A DNA stretch of 64,000 nucleotides from Capitella teleta (GCA_000328365.1 KB294417.1:23621-87620); one strand, 5' to 3'. Positions 35,217 to 51,400 are shown, numbered from the stretch's first letter. Notes: generated from the sequence alone by a model not told the origin. Translations and numbers: made by a program.

Positions 35217-38200
35217 TCCACTTTAAGCGAAGGATTTTGAACATTGATTTTTGTGTTGTGTGTGTGTGGATTATCGTGTTTGCGTCCGTGCAAAGCCAGG
35301 ATGTAGGCCTAGTCACAAGATGCAAGCACCAGTGCACCGTGAAGATGGAGGTTAGCATATTCACTCTAGCATAACTTTTATTTGACCATTTGAAACTGAA
35401 CACGGGAAGGCGTCCATCTCAGCAGAGGAAATTGGTGCTACATTAAACAACCTACATTACTATTAAATGGAGATTGACAACTTATCGTAACACTCATGTT
35501 TGAACTACACAGACAAAAATATAATAATACGAATGTGTCGACTTGTCATGTATGGCGCAAAATTTAAACGATTGACAGCGTTCATTTCCTTTGATTATTT
35601 ATCAATGAATGGCATCAAATTTGAACACAAATAACAAATGGCTTGTTAATATCATCGTTCACACTTGACATCGACATCTGCATGTTTATCCTGGACCTCC
35701 TCCGCTCGGTGATCGAGGGAGAAAGAACTAACAGTGAGCGTGTAAAGATCACTGGAACAACTTCTCGGGGTAACGGGGGCGGTCATTGACCCGTGAAATT
35801 AATAGAGATGAGACATGGGCGCGTATGCATGACTTCCTTCAAATCACGTTTCAACGACATTCAAAGTCGAGTGAATCACGAATTTAGCGAAATGAATCTG
35901 TTTCTAAATAAAACCACCCCAAATTCCCAAAATATATCATGCAACGAAACATACTATAAACGCACACTTCTATTCATGTCAGTCTCGAATTAAATTGATT
36001 GAATAAATGCACCGAATTCTCCGTCAATACAGACGTAAACTTAACGTGGTAAATTTAGACATTAATTACGAAATGGAAAGCCAATCGTAGCCGGCTTGTA
36101 AATGTCTTCTCGGATAACAGTCGTCTTTTCTGCTGCTCAGATATCCCTGGCGTCTGTTACGCAATCGCACTCCTTTGAAGTGGCAGCGCGCGTGAAAGAT
36201 TCGTTCTCAACGATCAACTTGACGAATCTTTCTCGTCCTTTGATGAGCAAATGATACGAAACAAGAAAACAATGGTCCACCTCACCAACCATGTCCATGT
36301 CGTCCTATGATCTCGATTCTATTAATAACGGGCTTTTAAGGCTGCAGAAGTATTGATGATGAACATGAAGTGAGTGTGTAGTGACGATGAAGTGATCACC
36401 CGATGTACTTTACGTGTGCGTGGACACTTACAACATGTATGCACGCGCATACGTAACATACTCAGGAGGTAAACAGTTGGGCGTTGTTGTTGTTGTGCAA
36501 CGGATTTATTGATTTTCCGTGATAGACTTAGGAATAGACCTGGTCAACGACCTCCGACCTCCGATCTCAGCACGAACTGAATGTGCATCATCTCATCAAA
36601 TATTACTCATGGCAGCGAATCTGCGTGCTTGCCTGCATCGATTTAATCATATTATTAGGTGATAAGTTGCACCCATGTCAATTAAGAGGACATGATTATA
36701 GCCTACTTGTGATCCGTTTATAACAAAAACGAAAATATCCTCCCATAAAAAAATGCATGTACACATTCTTAATTGATTGATATTAAAGATATATTAGTTA
36801 AAAGTGTATTAGTTCTTGAACAAATTTCTGAATTGCATCTGGAGAAAAGAGACTGCAGACTTGAATCACGATTTAACGCTCGGGTGCAAAAAGCTCCTTT
36901 GAAGTTTATAGCTTCAAAAATGTGGGTTCTACGGGCCACGATGCATATCTGTAGCCCTATGTACATACAGGTAAGGCTCATTGCAAATTGCACAGGAATG
37001 CAGCGAAGGAGGAAATCTACTTCAAGGTAGATCACGATTGTCCGCGATTTAGAAAATATAAACTTCAGTTTCGTCTTTTAAGCACGGGGGCTTAGCTCAA
37101 AGGAAGCATCCATTAACACCTAGAAAAAAGTTTAATCTCTGAACAAGTTATATAAGTTACAGAAATCACGAACCACACGATATAAATCATAATTTAATGG
37201 CATGGGTATCTCGTGTGCTTGGTATCAATTGCGGGTAAACTAAGAGAGCGTGTTCTCCTATGCTGCTGCTGGCTCTGCTGAGTGTAGTAGACCACCGCAG
37301 CAGGCATCCTGCACCGACATCAGTCACTTGGGTTTTTTGCTTGTGGATCTCCCTCGCAAATAGGCCTCCCGCATCGGATCCCTCGGCAAGTTAGATCCAA
37401 GGATCCACTCCACGATCTCGTTGTGTGGGAACCTCCCCCGCTGAGTTCACATCCAGATGAGACGGTGGCCCCTTCGATTCATAAATCCCTTTGTCATTAG
37501 ATCTATCAAATATTATAAGCCAAGTACTGATCCTCTCCTCTGCATACACCTATTACTGAATCATATATATGCTCTCCAATGAGGGTGTTGCTGAACTGAA
37601 ACCTTAATTATGGTCATAACGGGTGTACAAATAGTACACAAGTACGTACACGTAATTCTGATAATTCAGCTGGAATGGTGTGAGGATATTTCTTCTTTAT
37701 AACACCATCAGCCAAATTGCCGACTGGGTATTTGATGTCTGCATCCAGACACTTCGGGTGAAGATGTTTGTGGCATTGTCATTGCCTGCGCAGCCCTTGA
37801 TCCGCTCGATCTCTCTGCCATCAATTGCTGAAGGTATCTGCTGACATGTTTATAATCGCTCTTCGCTCTGCTTCCCATTGTTTTGCTACATAACACAACC
37901 GAAAGAAATCGCAAGAGTTTCTCCTGCTCGCTTCTCATATTCGTCTCTTCTTCCGATATCAATAACCAACGAAGGAAATCCGTTCGGCAAAAAAAAAAAA
38001 AAAGAAAGACAAAAAAAGAGAAGCATAATAATGGACATATAGTCAATAACCTGAAGTTTAGTGGTTTATGAGGTCATCACTTTCTGTCATTTGACGCAGG
38101 TATATTTGAAGTGAATTCGCGTGGCAGGTGGCTCTTCTTCAGTATACACACTGCGCAGTGAGCTAGGTTAAGACACCAGGAGGAATTTGACTGATAGGGC

Positions 38201-41200
38201 TCTATAAATCACACGACTCGATATACATGTGATCCCTTCTTTACTGCGCACCCCTGCGTGGTGGGTGCTTGCCCGCTTCTGCAGGTGCACTGCGCCAACA
38301 GCAGCGCCAACATCCAGCTCCTGCAACCATGCATGAACGCAGTTTCGCGTTGTTCTATGCTAGTACATGTAATCTGTATACAAAATCGTGGACTAATTAA
38401 TATTCTATGGAATCTCCGTTGAATATAGTGTAATGAAAAACGTTGTCTTTCTTGACATACATATAGTGTATGCGTGTATGTCTTAAATCACCATTTCCAT
38501 GAAATGAAAACAAACATGATATACCAGAATTTATTGATATACACATGCACCGCACAGGACCGCACCCTCTCCAGCAATGCTGTTTGGCAGGTGAGTGCAT
38601 TGTACTGAAAATAATGGCTGGGTTGTGTTGCATCGTGGAACTGAGGGTCAGACTGCGATGCCCAACATCTGCAGATCCGAACAGTCTGGGCAATGAATGT
38701 CTGCACCCGTGTGAGGAATATGCATGGTTATCATGCATTATACATTGGGTCGCATATGATGCACCATTCTATGGGATAATAGCTCGACATCTTGCAATGA
38801 TTCCTATACAACCCTCGATGTTAAAGAAGAACATTTGAATGCAAAAGATCAGTAAACTCCAGTACACCGCGAGGTATTTTACCTGGTGCAAAGAATTACT
38901 GACGCTCTCGCACTGCCTCGTAATAAGTGAGCGGGAGGGCGCCGCAATCGTGGCGCCATGCAGCTCAGTCGTGCTCTGCTCACCATCCAACGGGTTACGC
39001 GGCTCCTCAGCCGCGATTGCTGCTACTATGTTAACCAAGTGTGATATCTTGATTGCATCCATTTGACAGGTTTATGGAAACCAAACGCGATATCGGCATC
39101 GCAATCGCGTGTTATGTCTTCGAGGAACAACAGCGAATCGAGTCAACGAGGAGGCTCCGTAAAATTAAGCATGTCCGCCGCATGTCGCGATGCTCGTACC
39201 TGCCCCGCAGACATTAGCAATGGCGCCGATACCTGTTGCTCGTCTACAGCGGCCGAAGCACGTGCCTGGGCCACGGAATGACCCGAAAATCTGCCGGCGT
39301 GTTTTCATTGTTCCTGGCTGCAGGTGGAACCTCACAACCTGCTCCTGTTCCCCTCTCTCCCTCCAACTTTTCCCTCCTCGGAGGCGCCTCTTCTCATCTC
39401 TCCTTCGTTCATGTCATCACGACCGAAGCATCCATCCACGTCTAGGGTGCTGCTCGGGCGTCGGCACATACTAATACCCAATGCACGTACAATACGGACT
39501 TTAGTGAGAGGAAGTCATACGTTGATGTTGCACGGAGTTTCCATCGAGATCTTGCATTAGAGCTGTGGGAAGTAGGGGCCTATAGGATCCTAGTTTTGAT
39601 GATGGTGGATTGATAGTGTAAGCATTTACGCAGGAACTTTTGCGACTCCAAAATACATGTACTTGCTTACCTATGTATAAATATAGAAGAAATTATAATC
39701 ACAAATCAGTAACAAATTACGTAAGGGACCCTTTATATATGCAGTAAGACGCATACATGTAATTAATTGTGCAAGCTCCCAGAATGTTTGGGCACCGGTG
39801 CAATAACTGCCTGCAATGGTAGAGTATTGGAGCCAGCATTGGACGTACTCTGCAGAGATCATTGCAATACTGTCTCCCTCCTCCGCCCCCGCACGCGCTT
39901 GCCTTTGCCGGGGTCAGCGCGGGTGACAGCCGCACGAGGCTTCGCACCTTGGGGCACTTCGTCATCTGGAGAGGGAACTTCGAAAGCTTGCAGCAAACAC
40001 CACTTTCTTCTGTTTATGCAAACCTCAAATGAGCACGGTATGTTCCCTCTCGATCGGCGCATGCGCAAAGAGAGCAAGGCACTAACAATATCGCCCCGTG
40101 TTTATACTCGTGGCCACCAGCCGTGAGTTCCTGCAAGAGATTCGAGGAGGCCTGCATCTTCTGCGTACCGAGAATCTTCCTCGCTTTCCACAGAACTTCT
40201 CCTTTGTATTCGTCGCCTATCCTTCTCTGCTGTTTGACATCGAATTCGTTTATTGTCCATTCCGCAGTTTTGACTTTTGACTTTTGACCCATGCAATGCG
40301 AGTCTATACGGTCGGGCTGCAGTCAGCATACACACAAATGTACTTAATGTATTTTTATATATTTCATGGTATTGCTGAATTAGCACGGCACCGTTGACTC
40401 ATCATTGGTTTGTGTCATCTTCAATTGATGACCTACCTGTAATTCCTACACAAGAAGTCTACCTGTTTGTGTGCATAACAAAACCAGAAGCGGGAACACT
40501 GCGTTGCTAATTACACTCTTAAGCAGCAGTCAAGGATTGACCATCGTTACCGCTGACCAGTCAGACCCCTGCAAACGGCAATTCCAGAGAGGCGCTTCGG
40601 CCACCTGGAGCCTCTAATGTGGCCAGACATCGGCTCAGTCATCTTTTCTGAAACAGCACTCGCTGGGTCTATGTTCTTCGTGGAACCTGGCCGCTGAGTC
40701 TTTGAGATGCAGAATCATGATCAGTGAACGGATTTTACATCTCAGTTGAATGTTCTCCCGATTCTCTCATCCAACCGCAGAGAACATGAAAGCCCCGCGC
40801 AGCAGCAGCCCCTCACTGCTCGACGCCGCACTCTGCGCCTGCAATTAAGCACGGTTCATAGATCTATTAATCCGTCAAAATACGCATACATCACCGGCGC
40901 AAATCACCCGCAACAAGGTTTACTCGTTCCCTGGGCAACACTCTGATTGCAGCTAGCCTCCTCTGCCGACGTACGTACCTACACTCATTAGAGGCTTTGA
41001 TCATAACAAACCCAACGATTCGTTGATGGCACAAAACATGACATTGCATCCGAAACCTAATTGACTTTGATTGACTGATGTACCTGTTGGGTTTTTCGTG
41101 TGTGTTATCTGTGGTGAAATGTTATCATTAATAGCATTGTGTTCTTGTAAAAGGTTTTGATTAATTAATCTCTTCACAGGCGGACGCTGAGGAGAAACCC

Positions 41201-42400
41201 ACTGACAATTGGTGCAACGAGACATGTCGCATCTTGAAGGTAAGTATATAATTCCATGTTGTCTCGGTTCCGACCGAAATTGTGCCTTTTGGTTTTCTGC
41301 GTATTTATGAACGATGCTTTATGACATTTTCTTTTCAAATCTGCGTACAACTGATTTTACGATTTTTCCTTCTTGTCGTTCGACTATGCAACATATATTT
41401 ATATATTTTATGAAATAAACAAAAAGGAACACTATTCTTACGACAATAACCAGCTTTTCTGAGTGCTATTACATGAAATCTTCAAAAAAATTGCGACTTA
41501 GAGTCACTGTTTTCTGTAGCAAATTCGTTGAAAATGGCCATTCGTCAGACGCTCCATTGCGACGGCGAGGCACGTGCTGACGCTGCAGGAAAAGTGATTG
41601 TAGTCAGAGCGAATATCGTGGCTTTTAAATAGACAGACGATCGCGATTAACGAAACCGCGAAAAAAAAAAAATGTTTATAAGACGCTCGCCGTGCGCGTT
41701 GGTCCCGGTAACCAACCCTTTAGTGATCGAATCGTCTTCAGATCCTCCTGCATTGGCTCTATTTCATCATCATAACCTATTCGTGATAGGTTAAATGATG
41801 AATATGATCGAATGTTGCTAGCTATCTCAGTGATAGGGAGCTACATACGATGTAAACAATAGTTCATTGTGAGGTGCTATCAGAACAGAAGCGCGTATTT
41901 CACGTCAATGGTTGGCTAATGAAGTGTGTGTGGTGCCTGTTATCAAGAGTAACCACCCCATGATCCGTCTCCACCTTTTAATCAAATGCTCTTCGTGCAT
42001 CACATAATGTGTATTCAAATCGGCGCGGGTGGTGTCTCGCTATGTGTCGATCACTGCATACTTCTGCCCATTACTTAAGGCTAATCCAGTTGATTTCGAG
42101 TGCGATGCATACACAATACGTGCGTTTCTCGGCGTCTTAGCATTGTTCGTGGCATCCGTCTTCATTGAGCCAATTAGGCGTCTGTCGAATGTTTGTTATG
42201 CCTTCTTCCCACACCCTGAAGTGTGATGAGTTCAGGTGATGCGCACTTCTGACAGTTGTGGGTTGATGAGCTGCTTCTCCCTGGCGACGTTCCATTTCGT
42301 CCAGGTGTCTAGGGGTGTCTGCTTGCCAACTCTGCGTCGGGCCAGGCAAAAGGCGTGGTCCCCTTGTTTACCAACAAATCCCATTTTGGCTTAATTACTA

Positions 42401-42435
<35 letters not shown>

Positions 42436-45400
42436 GCGGCTCAGCAGAGGGTAAATGGCGGAAAGGTCACAGGTCACCATAAAATAGGTTGTCCTTTGGA
42501 TTATTCAGCATGAAATTAAGTATGAGACATTTTTAAGGTAGCTCTGTGCTTTATACACGGGCTTTATCCAGGTTTGTTTGTTTTTGTTTTTCAATTAGTT
42601 TAACATTCGTCAGGTATTCCAATTAAGGGCTTCGTTCCATTACAATTGTCGAAAATTTCCCAGAATAACAATTGAAGTTAGGATTACGTTTGCGCCTATA
42701 ATATGTGTGTGAATTATACTGAATGAAAGAGGAAATTCGCGATTATGGCCCAATACTTGTCCTCAGTCAACCCTCGAGACATATTAAAATTGTGATGACT
42801 CAAAGGAACGAACAATTACAAGTTTCTGATCATTAGGAATAATTTAAAAGTCTACTATATACAAAGTAAAATACTGTTTTGGAACATGCTTGTGACCTTA
42901 AAAATACTATATTTAGTTATATACAACTTAAAGCTCAAAGCAGAATAACTCAAATCTGGAATCGGACAGGCATGTAGGCAGGTTGTCTGACCTCCGCGCC
43001 GATTTCAACGAATTTAGTGCAGATTTGCTGCCTGTTACGAATAAACCGAACAGAGAAGTGTCCTGCAGCCGTAGTTTGACTAGCAACCTGTTGCTCATTT
43101 GAGCATGCAAGGGCTATAATATGGTTATATTATGGTAGGCATGTACTCGTCAATCAACAGGTTTGAGCGCAACAGAATTGTAACCTTTGAACTTTGAGCC
43201 AAAGTTCTATCTGAGGGTCATCGACAAGAGAGTGCTTCTCAGTAGAAAGCAGGTTGGAATTGGTCTCACGTTGAGTGATGGCCAGCCTAATGGACGTGCT
43301 GCATGTCGGGCCAATTTGCCAGTCTTCTCATCTCGTATTACTCGAGCAGTGACCTTCCTTGACCAGCATTTGCTGTTATGAAGTTGAAAGCACCCAGCGT
43401 CGCAGCAAGAGTTGTTTCAGTATAGCTCCACTTATATAACGAAACTTCCATATGTTCACGTATGCATCAGACTTGATCAGAAGAAGCAAGCAGATGATTG
43501 AGCTCATTGCGGACAGGGATTTTCCCCAAGGTTCCTTCTGATGAATTAAACGTGCGCACCTGACGAAGGAAGATATGCGTACATTACGTCACTTGTTGTT
43601 AATCTGAGTTATCTTCTCGTTATATTGGATCTATCAAAAATTCAAAATCTCCAGATGAAATGGACGAAGGAGATTATGTAACATGCATATGGTAACCATG
43701 AGGGTTTAATGAACATTGCCAGTGATGGACAAGGCTATCGGACGCCAGCGGTGCTGATGAGATTGACGGTATGCTCCTCGGGCATCCGGGTACTCACACG
43801 CCGCTGATGCCTCAACTGTCGACGCTAGTGTTACCTACGTCTACAGAGCTATGCTTGTTTACCTGAATCTAATGGACAATGTCCGTCATCTCCACCTGAG
43901 ATAAGTAAAAAGCCGAAAAAGCAAGGCAAGGAGTCCGCATAATGGGCGCATGAAGGATTAATCTCCGAATCAGATGAAATCCTGTGGCCTCCCTGTCTGG
44001 CTCACACGGCATCCTGGCCGCCTATCACTTCCGGCGATGGACACGAATCATGCTTCATATCTGATATTCATCGCATTGACGCCGCGAAGAGCAATCGCTG
44101 AACTGCGGAACAGGAAGATTTCAAGGGCGAATTCTGAGAAGATGCATTTGCTTTTAGCTTCATTAAGCCGGAAGTCTGCTCGAGCACGTGGTACACTTTA
44201 TCGCGCGCCTGGTACCAGATGATCAAGGCCTTTTATGCTCGCGACCAATGACCTGAGTGTATTGCGCAGGTAACTATGGCAACACTTGGATTAACAATGT
44301 TTATGCAATGAGAACCTTCATATACATGTAATACAGGTACTGTTATTGTGTCACTCAGACACCAAGGTTCACTGACCCCCGCAGCAAATTTACAGAATAC
44401 TTTTCATTGTATACTAGTCTACAATATGGACCGTTTTCGACTTTCAATATATACTAGTAGCTTGCATATATACCTGTACAATAATTGTACATGTATACCC
44501 TGAGGGTGTAGATCTAATTTAAATATGACCTTATTACAATTATTGACATTATGCCCGCATGCATATTATTTTACTGTTTTCTCGGTCCATAAAACAAACC
44601 TCGATAATAATCAATAATTCAATTTGCACACATTTTAGCACGCGATACTCATCGGCTGGATCTGTCTTCAGTTAGCACCTATCAGATTTGCCATTTGGAG
44701 ACGGTTGAAACACCAAAAGTTCAGATGAATCCTGGATGCTCCACCCATTCAGCCTCCAAGGTGGCATACATAGTACTCGTTCATACCCCGAGTTTGCGGT
44801 GCAGAAAAGGCACCGTATAGAAATGATGGGTGAACAGGTATTGAAGTTATAATTTAGATTAGCACCTGAAGCAAATGATGGGAGTTTATTTTCACTACAA
44901 TGCTTCAGCAGTTGAACATAGAAAAAAAAAATATATATATATATATGTACAGTACATGTACATATGAAATTCCGTTTCACATAGTACATGGACATCGATG
45001 ACGAGTATCTATACGTATATATGAGTAAGTATTTATTATAATCATGCGTACATTTCTATATGACCAATAAGACAGGGGTCGTGCGAGGTGATGATCTGAG
45101 CCACTACGCAGCGATACTTGCTCGTTTCTGGCAGATTAACGAGCGAGGATTAACGGCGCGTGTTTATTGCTGAGAAAAGGGGTTTCTCCCAAGGGTTCTG
45201 CTGTGGGAACCTCGCCCCAAACGACCTTTTCCCATCCCGTTTGCCTGGACCTGGAATCGGGGCGTCTGCTGCAGGTGAGACTGCTTTGATCGCTTTCACC
45301 TGGGCAACGCACATGGAAATGATTCCGTCTAATAGACGAGCCTCGCTTCTCCCTGCGTATGTATATACACTTGTACATCAGATGTACACTCGTTGAGTTG

Positions 45401-48400
45401 AGTTGACAGAAGAACCGAGAAGCACCCGAGGACCTCGTGATGAATCAAATGTTTGCGCCGAGGGATTAGCAATGATTTCGTAAGAACCGCACCTCCGCGA
45501 ATCCTGCTTGCGATGTTGGTGTTGGCGTCTCGTCTTCCTTCAACACTCTTGTGATTGGGTTTAAAACAACTTCACGTGCTGCTCGTTAAGTGTATCGCAC
45601 TCTGTGTAATCTGCATCATGGCGGATGAAGCAGTTTTCTTGATCATTGCTTAATTCTTTGCCATTCGCAATTGATATAATAGTCAGTAATTCATGGCTGC
45701 ATGCAAATAATGTGTATGCATACACATGATCTTAATTTTTCTGCCTTCACCTTTCCGTACTTCGTAACTTTCCCAATGACCTATATATTTTTAATATGCA
45801 CTGTTCCTTCCACGCTTTGCGTATTGTGTAATATTTTTGACTGTGCATATATATGTACGTTTGATCCTGGGTTGTAGAAATCAATGTTGCGCAGCATGCA
45901 TGCTTCGGATGCCTTTGGTCGACATGGAAGAGTTGGCCACCTGTGGATATGCCACCCAGCCAAAGAGGCTATTGCCTATTGATGCCTCACCTGGCTGTCG
46001 GCTGAGACAAATCACTCGCCCTTGGCTTTCGACCTAGGTGCTCGCATAGTTCTCCCGTTCATTACTTGCAATTATACGATCTGACCTTGCAACTAACACA
46101 CTCTATCCACGGAGCATTATACACATGTACTGAGATGGATGCAACGTTATAATCTCACCGCTGCATTTAAAACCCATTCCCATTTAGTTCGAGCGGAAGG
46201 AGTTGGAACAGTGCAAACCCGCAAAGTTACCCGCCAGTTAGTCGAGCGCTCGGCATAAAGAAAAGTCGCGGCTCTTACAAAGTGCCGCTCAGCAGGCAGC
46301 GTTGGCAACGAGTACTAAGGAGAAGCGAGGGAGATAAATCAGACAGGAGTACCTGTCGAGCCGCCTTGTCTTAACCTCTGATCCAACTCTTGGATCGGAG
46401 AAGCGAAGAAAAAGGAGCATGAGGCCGAGATGCGGATCAGAGCCTGCTAAGCCAATTCCTCGCTTGATTTTTGAGTATCAAACAAGGCTAATTTCTGGAG
46501 GCAACTTACGCCTGCCTGGTGTTACACGAATCATTCTGGCTTTCTTATGTTATGATGGCACAAATGTCAACAATAATTTTGAGCCGACCAAAACCACATC
46601 CTGTTCTTTCTTTCCCTCTTTACAAATTGGAAACATATATCCTTAGTTCCGGCCATATGTTGATGGCTTCTTGTTTTGCTTAAACTCTGAAGAACTCAAA
46701 AGTAATAATTTAGTGAGCTGTAAATGTCCCAAATTTGGCCCAAACATTTGCACACTGTTGTGCATGCACGAGAAAATGGGATCACTTTTAATTTTGATAA
46801 GTGTTGTTTAAAACTTTAATTTTTAATGTGTAACTGAGGTGACTATTTGCCTAGCGTGCTCGCCTTGGGAAGTAAGGCTTTGCGCCGGTGACTAAAGGTG
46901 CGATGTCAGCCACTAACCTTTACCCTATTCATATAAAACTATACATGTAAATGCTGCATAATTCTGAGGTTAAATAACCCAGTGCAATTGTTGGTTCACA
47001 GTGTTCTATCGGGTGTGAAGAATGGGAGAGATCCAATGAGACCTGCCCCACGACATGTGTAAGTATACCCATCCAACCTATGTCCAAATTTCTAAACCCG
47101 TTGCCGTCGATAAAGAGTGTTGCAAATAACAAAAACATCAATCATATAACAGACAATGGGCGTAATTCCAGGTCGGTCTGTGCGGGGAAGGCTGCAGCCT
47201 GGCTTCGGACATTCACGTCCAGGACAATACAGGTTCATAATTCAATCAATCAAATATTCAACAAATTATTCTGCAACCCGGCAGGAGTGCCCAAGAGCCT
47301 GGATCGGCCGCAATTGGTGCCAGACAGTCAGACGCATCAGTCGGTCGTTCTGCTCTGGGACCCCCATGGCCTCCCGCGCGAGGAATTTCACCTGCAGAGA
47401 CGCTACGTCGGCGATTGTGCGAAGAACGTCAACTGGGTTTTCCACAATGAAACATCCTGGATCAGCTCCGACAAAATGCTCGTCTCTGGCCTGCACCCTT
47501 ACTGCGCGTATAAAGTGAGAATGCGATCCTTTTTCGCCGCACATCTTCTTGATCAAATCCTATATTTCTATTCCACAGTTCCGCTTCGTGAAGTCATTAA
47601 CTATTCGTCATTATGAATCTTACCCCGAAAGTGTTTCAATCCAAACCAGTGCACATGGAGGTATACAAATTCAGACCCCGGAAATTCCTCGGTAGAATAT
47701 TTCGAATTTCAGTGCCATCCGGTCCACCGTATATAGTGAGTGTGTCCACCACAGCGGGGTCCATCCACCTGAAATGGGCGGCTCCATTCTTCACCAACGG
47801 ACCTCTGATCGGCTACCGTCTTTCCTGGAAATCGCAAGATTCCGAGGAACAGTCACGCGAGATCGCCAAACAGGACCACACTGCCACAGCCGAGGTCATC
47901 TCACACCTGACCCCTGACACCCGATATGAGGTCAAGGTGGCCGCCATTAATGACAATGGAACCGGCATGTCCGTCGGCAAAAACGTGACGACTCAGCAAA
48001 AAAGCGAAGGTGATTTAGTCGGCGTTGAATCGTGTTTTGATTAGAATACGGAACAGCGTGAGCCACTATCTTATATTGTTAGCACTGAATGCGAAGAAAA
48101 ACATCCCTCAGCGATAATTAAGAGTTATTTTTTAAAAAAATTTCACAAAGCTTGAAAATTTACTCGACCGAAATTGGCAACGAGAAAAGATATGTGATCC
48201 TAATGCATTCAGGAAACAATGTTTGACCAGTGGTTCAATAATGAATACTGGTTTGGTACACTAGTATTTCATCATTATACCTGCATCTAGTAGATGACGT
48301 ATACGTTATTGCATATATGTACATGTATTAGTCGATATTTATAAATTCAATAGCATTGATTCCATGCTATTGAATTGTATACTTTGGCATTTTGGTTTAG

Positions 48401-51400
48401 TCCGTGGCGACATGCATGCCGGTGTGCCCACTCGCTTCTTATACTATAGTTGTACTCCAGCATGCGCGTTGTTCCCTTGCCATTTTATCATTCTGTGCTC
48501 CTTTGAAGAAAAAGGAAATTATCTTCTGCATGAAAACCTTATGCATGTAAGTATAACTAGTTATGGCTCATTACCTGCATGGGTTTAATTATTTCACTCT
48601 CAGTTCACTTTATGAGTCTACGAAGGCACTTTTGAGTCTCCTTTTTTTTATTTATATATTTTATTCACTCTTTATGTTATCTTCAGTTTTAGTGCTAGTA
48701 TATTATTGCTGTTTATTTAATTAATTATTGGGTTATTTTATTTAAAGAAATATAAAGTTATCTCCAAATCGGAGCATCACAATTCACGTGAATCATAATC
48801 CATTTGGTTAGAATTATAATTGCATCGATATTTGTCATTCTGAAATAAATAAGATGTTACTCACTTATGATTAAGTATATAAATTCAAACTTTGAAACCT
48901 AAACTTTACTATATCTAAATAAAGGACAATTAAGAACACCACCTTTGGACTCACGTTGAAGCACCTTGCCGCCCCCAAAGCGCACACCCCCTTTCACAAC
49001 CCCCCTCCACCGTTCTCTTAACCCCCCACCCCCCACCCCCTTCGAGGCAAGAGGCGTCTAACGTTCGTGGTCACCAATGTCTCCTTTGACTGCCAATGCC
49101 TAATTTTGCGCGGATATTACCATGGCAACAATTGTAGCAGAAGGGAAAACAGCCTTCCTCATCCTCGCCTCCGGTAGCCAGGTGATCATGATCGACGTCG
49201 AGGATCACCTTTCTGAACCAGCCGTTCTCTGTGACCTCACTCAATTGACCGACGATCCTTCAAACCTCGTCGAAGGTGAGTGCGTTGTGATCACGTTTAA
49301 TTAACATCCACTCGCTGCACGATTCTGATAACCACGCTTCATCCTGAATGATATTCATCTAACATCCCTAATCTGACATTTTGCCTCAATTTCTTCGTTT
49401 CGTTGGGAGATTATCGGCCAGACGTATAAGCTGATTATATTGCACACGTCACTGTTTTGCTATATGGAATATGCAGTTTCCCGTTGACGCAATTGACGAT
49501 CAAAGACCATCAAGATCGTGCATAGCGCAACTCTCAAATAGCTCTGAATTCTTGCGAACTAAGCTCACCTCAAAAATGCACGGTGCAACTGCACAGAAGA
49601 AGAAACAGAGATTGCAATTCAGCCAGCTTCTCGCAATTCAACTTTCCATAGTTACATGCAGCACTCCCAACAAACTGCTGTTACATTTTCCTCTTCACCT
49701 TTGACCTCTTCACCATGACCTCATGACCTCTGGGTCTCATTAATTTTTACTTTCTCGTAAACCAAGCTGCCTGTGGACAGGGTAACACCACACGATGGTT
49801 AGTAATCGCGTCTGCTTCTCTACAATTTACACGCGTTAAAATATCAGAAGAGTAGTCCACCAACGACATTTGATAAATAAACACAGAGACTGAGTAATAA
49901 AGCCGGTTTTTATCAGAGCTAGACTTTCCTTGCTGCACCTTACATATCGACCTCGTGCTGCCGGCTTTATTGCCACACGTCAATCAAAGATCGAAGAACT
50001 ATCTCGCCTTCCTATAGGTATACCTGGATGCTGCTCAATCCAGGGTACCAAAACACCTTTACTCTCTGATCATATACATTGTTGCTGGCTGAATAGATAT
50101 ACCGCCAATTACTCTAGTTTTTCAATGGCTGTCTTCTTCTGGAATGCATGTAATTTCAACTAATTTGCATGCGCTTAATCTAAAATGTTGTACTATGCAT
50201 GGTTTTAGTTGAGTTTTATTGTGTACCTTACTTATTATATAGCTGCATAGGCGAATTGGTTGTACCTTAATCCTTCCATTTAATTCGTCGCCGGCATTCT
50301 TTTCATACGACCTTTGCATTTCTCTTTCACGTAAACTATGCAGTATTTCAATGTACCTGAATAATTTAGAATTTGAGACGCGCATAATACATGCAACAAA
50401 AATACTTGCGTGATCCAAATATTCCATCTACTTTTGTAACATCCATCCAGGCATCGGAGTTCACTTTGAAAAAAAGAAAGTATTTTTCTCGTCATCCAAC
50501 GGATCTGTCTGGGCCCTGGATAAATCTCAGAGATCGCCCAAAGAGCCGACGAGAGTCGTATACAGCAACCCTCGAGCATCACCCTCCGCTCTGACGGTCG
50601 ACTGGCTCTTCAACCACCTCTACATCGCTGAACGACAGCAGATCCAACGATGCGACCTGGAAGGATTCAACTGCCGAGTCGTCATTCAGGGCTTAGATGG
50701 CCAACCACAGGACATTCAAGTGGACCCTTGCAATGGTTATCTCTTCTGGACCGTCTATGGTCCAGAGCAGGGCCTCTTTCGCGCTGACCTTGCAGACCTC
50801 CAGGGAAAATATCCGATAGCACCAGGCCGACCCATCTACCCCTCAAATGTTATGCAATCTTTCACTGTGGATTATATTCCATACCGTTTGTACTTTCCCA
50901 ACTCAAGCAACGCGAGCATGATGTCGTTGTATCTGGACGGACGAGACGCAAAAGTGATCCACAACAACACGCAGACATCGACATGGGAGCACGTGACTAG
51001 CTTGGCTTTCCACCAGGGTCTCTTCTACTGGAGTAAGCTACGAAGTGCGGCATCGAAATCGAAGAAAGTTTACTTCGAGGAGTACAATCCTCAGAGCAAG
51101 CTCTATTTCCACTCGCAGATGATCTTCTCCTCTGGAAAGTTCGCCAGGTTGAGAATCTGGCATCCGCTGAACCAACCGTGGCCCGGTAAGTCATAACGCA
51201 TCACGCGCCGATTCCAGAAGGAAACTCAAGTTGCAGATTAGCGCTGTATAATTCTGCCATACTTAGCGATTTCAGAATCAGTTTTCTCGAGTTCTCAGCT
51301 GAGCACTGTAAATTAGGCAATGCCTCTCTTGGCTGATAGCCAACTAACACGATTTAATTATAGAATCCACAGCCACAACGTTTTCATTGCCAATTAGCAC

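Noticed and set aside
37708-38046. Minus-strand protein of 112 aa inside ROS1 intron 1
   Set aside because: It starts in a homopolymer-rich stretch, has no recognisable domain, and no flanking exons could be linked.
49116-49129. ATTACCATGGCAAC as an RFX X-box
   Set aside because: It fits the consensus, but it lies inside a ROS1 intron just before a splice acceptor, far from any promoter. A chance match is the simpler reading.
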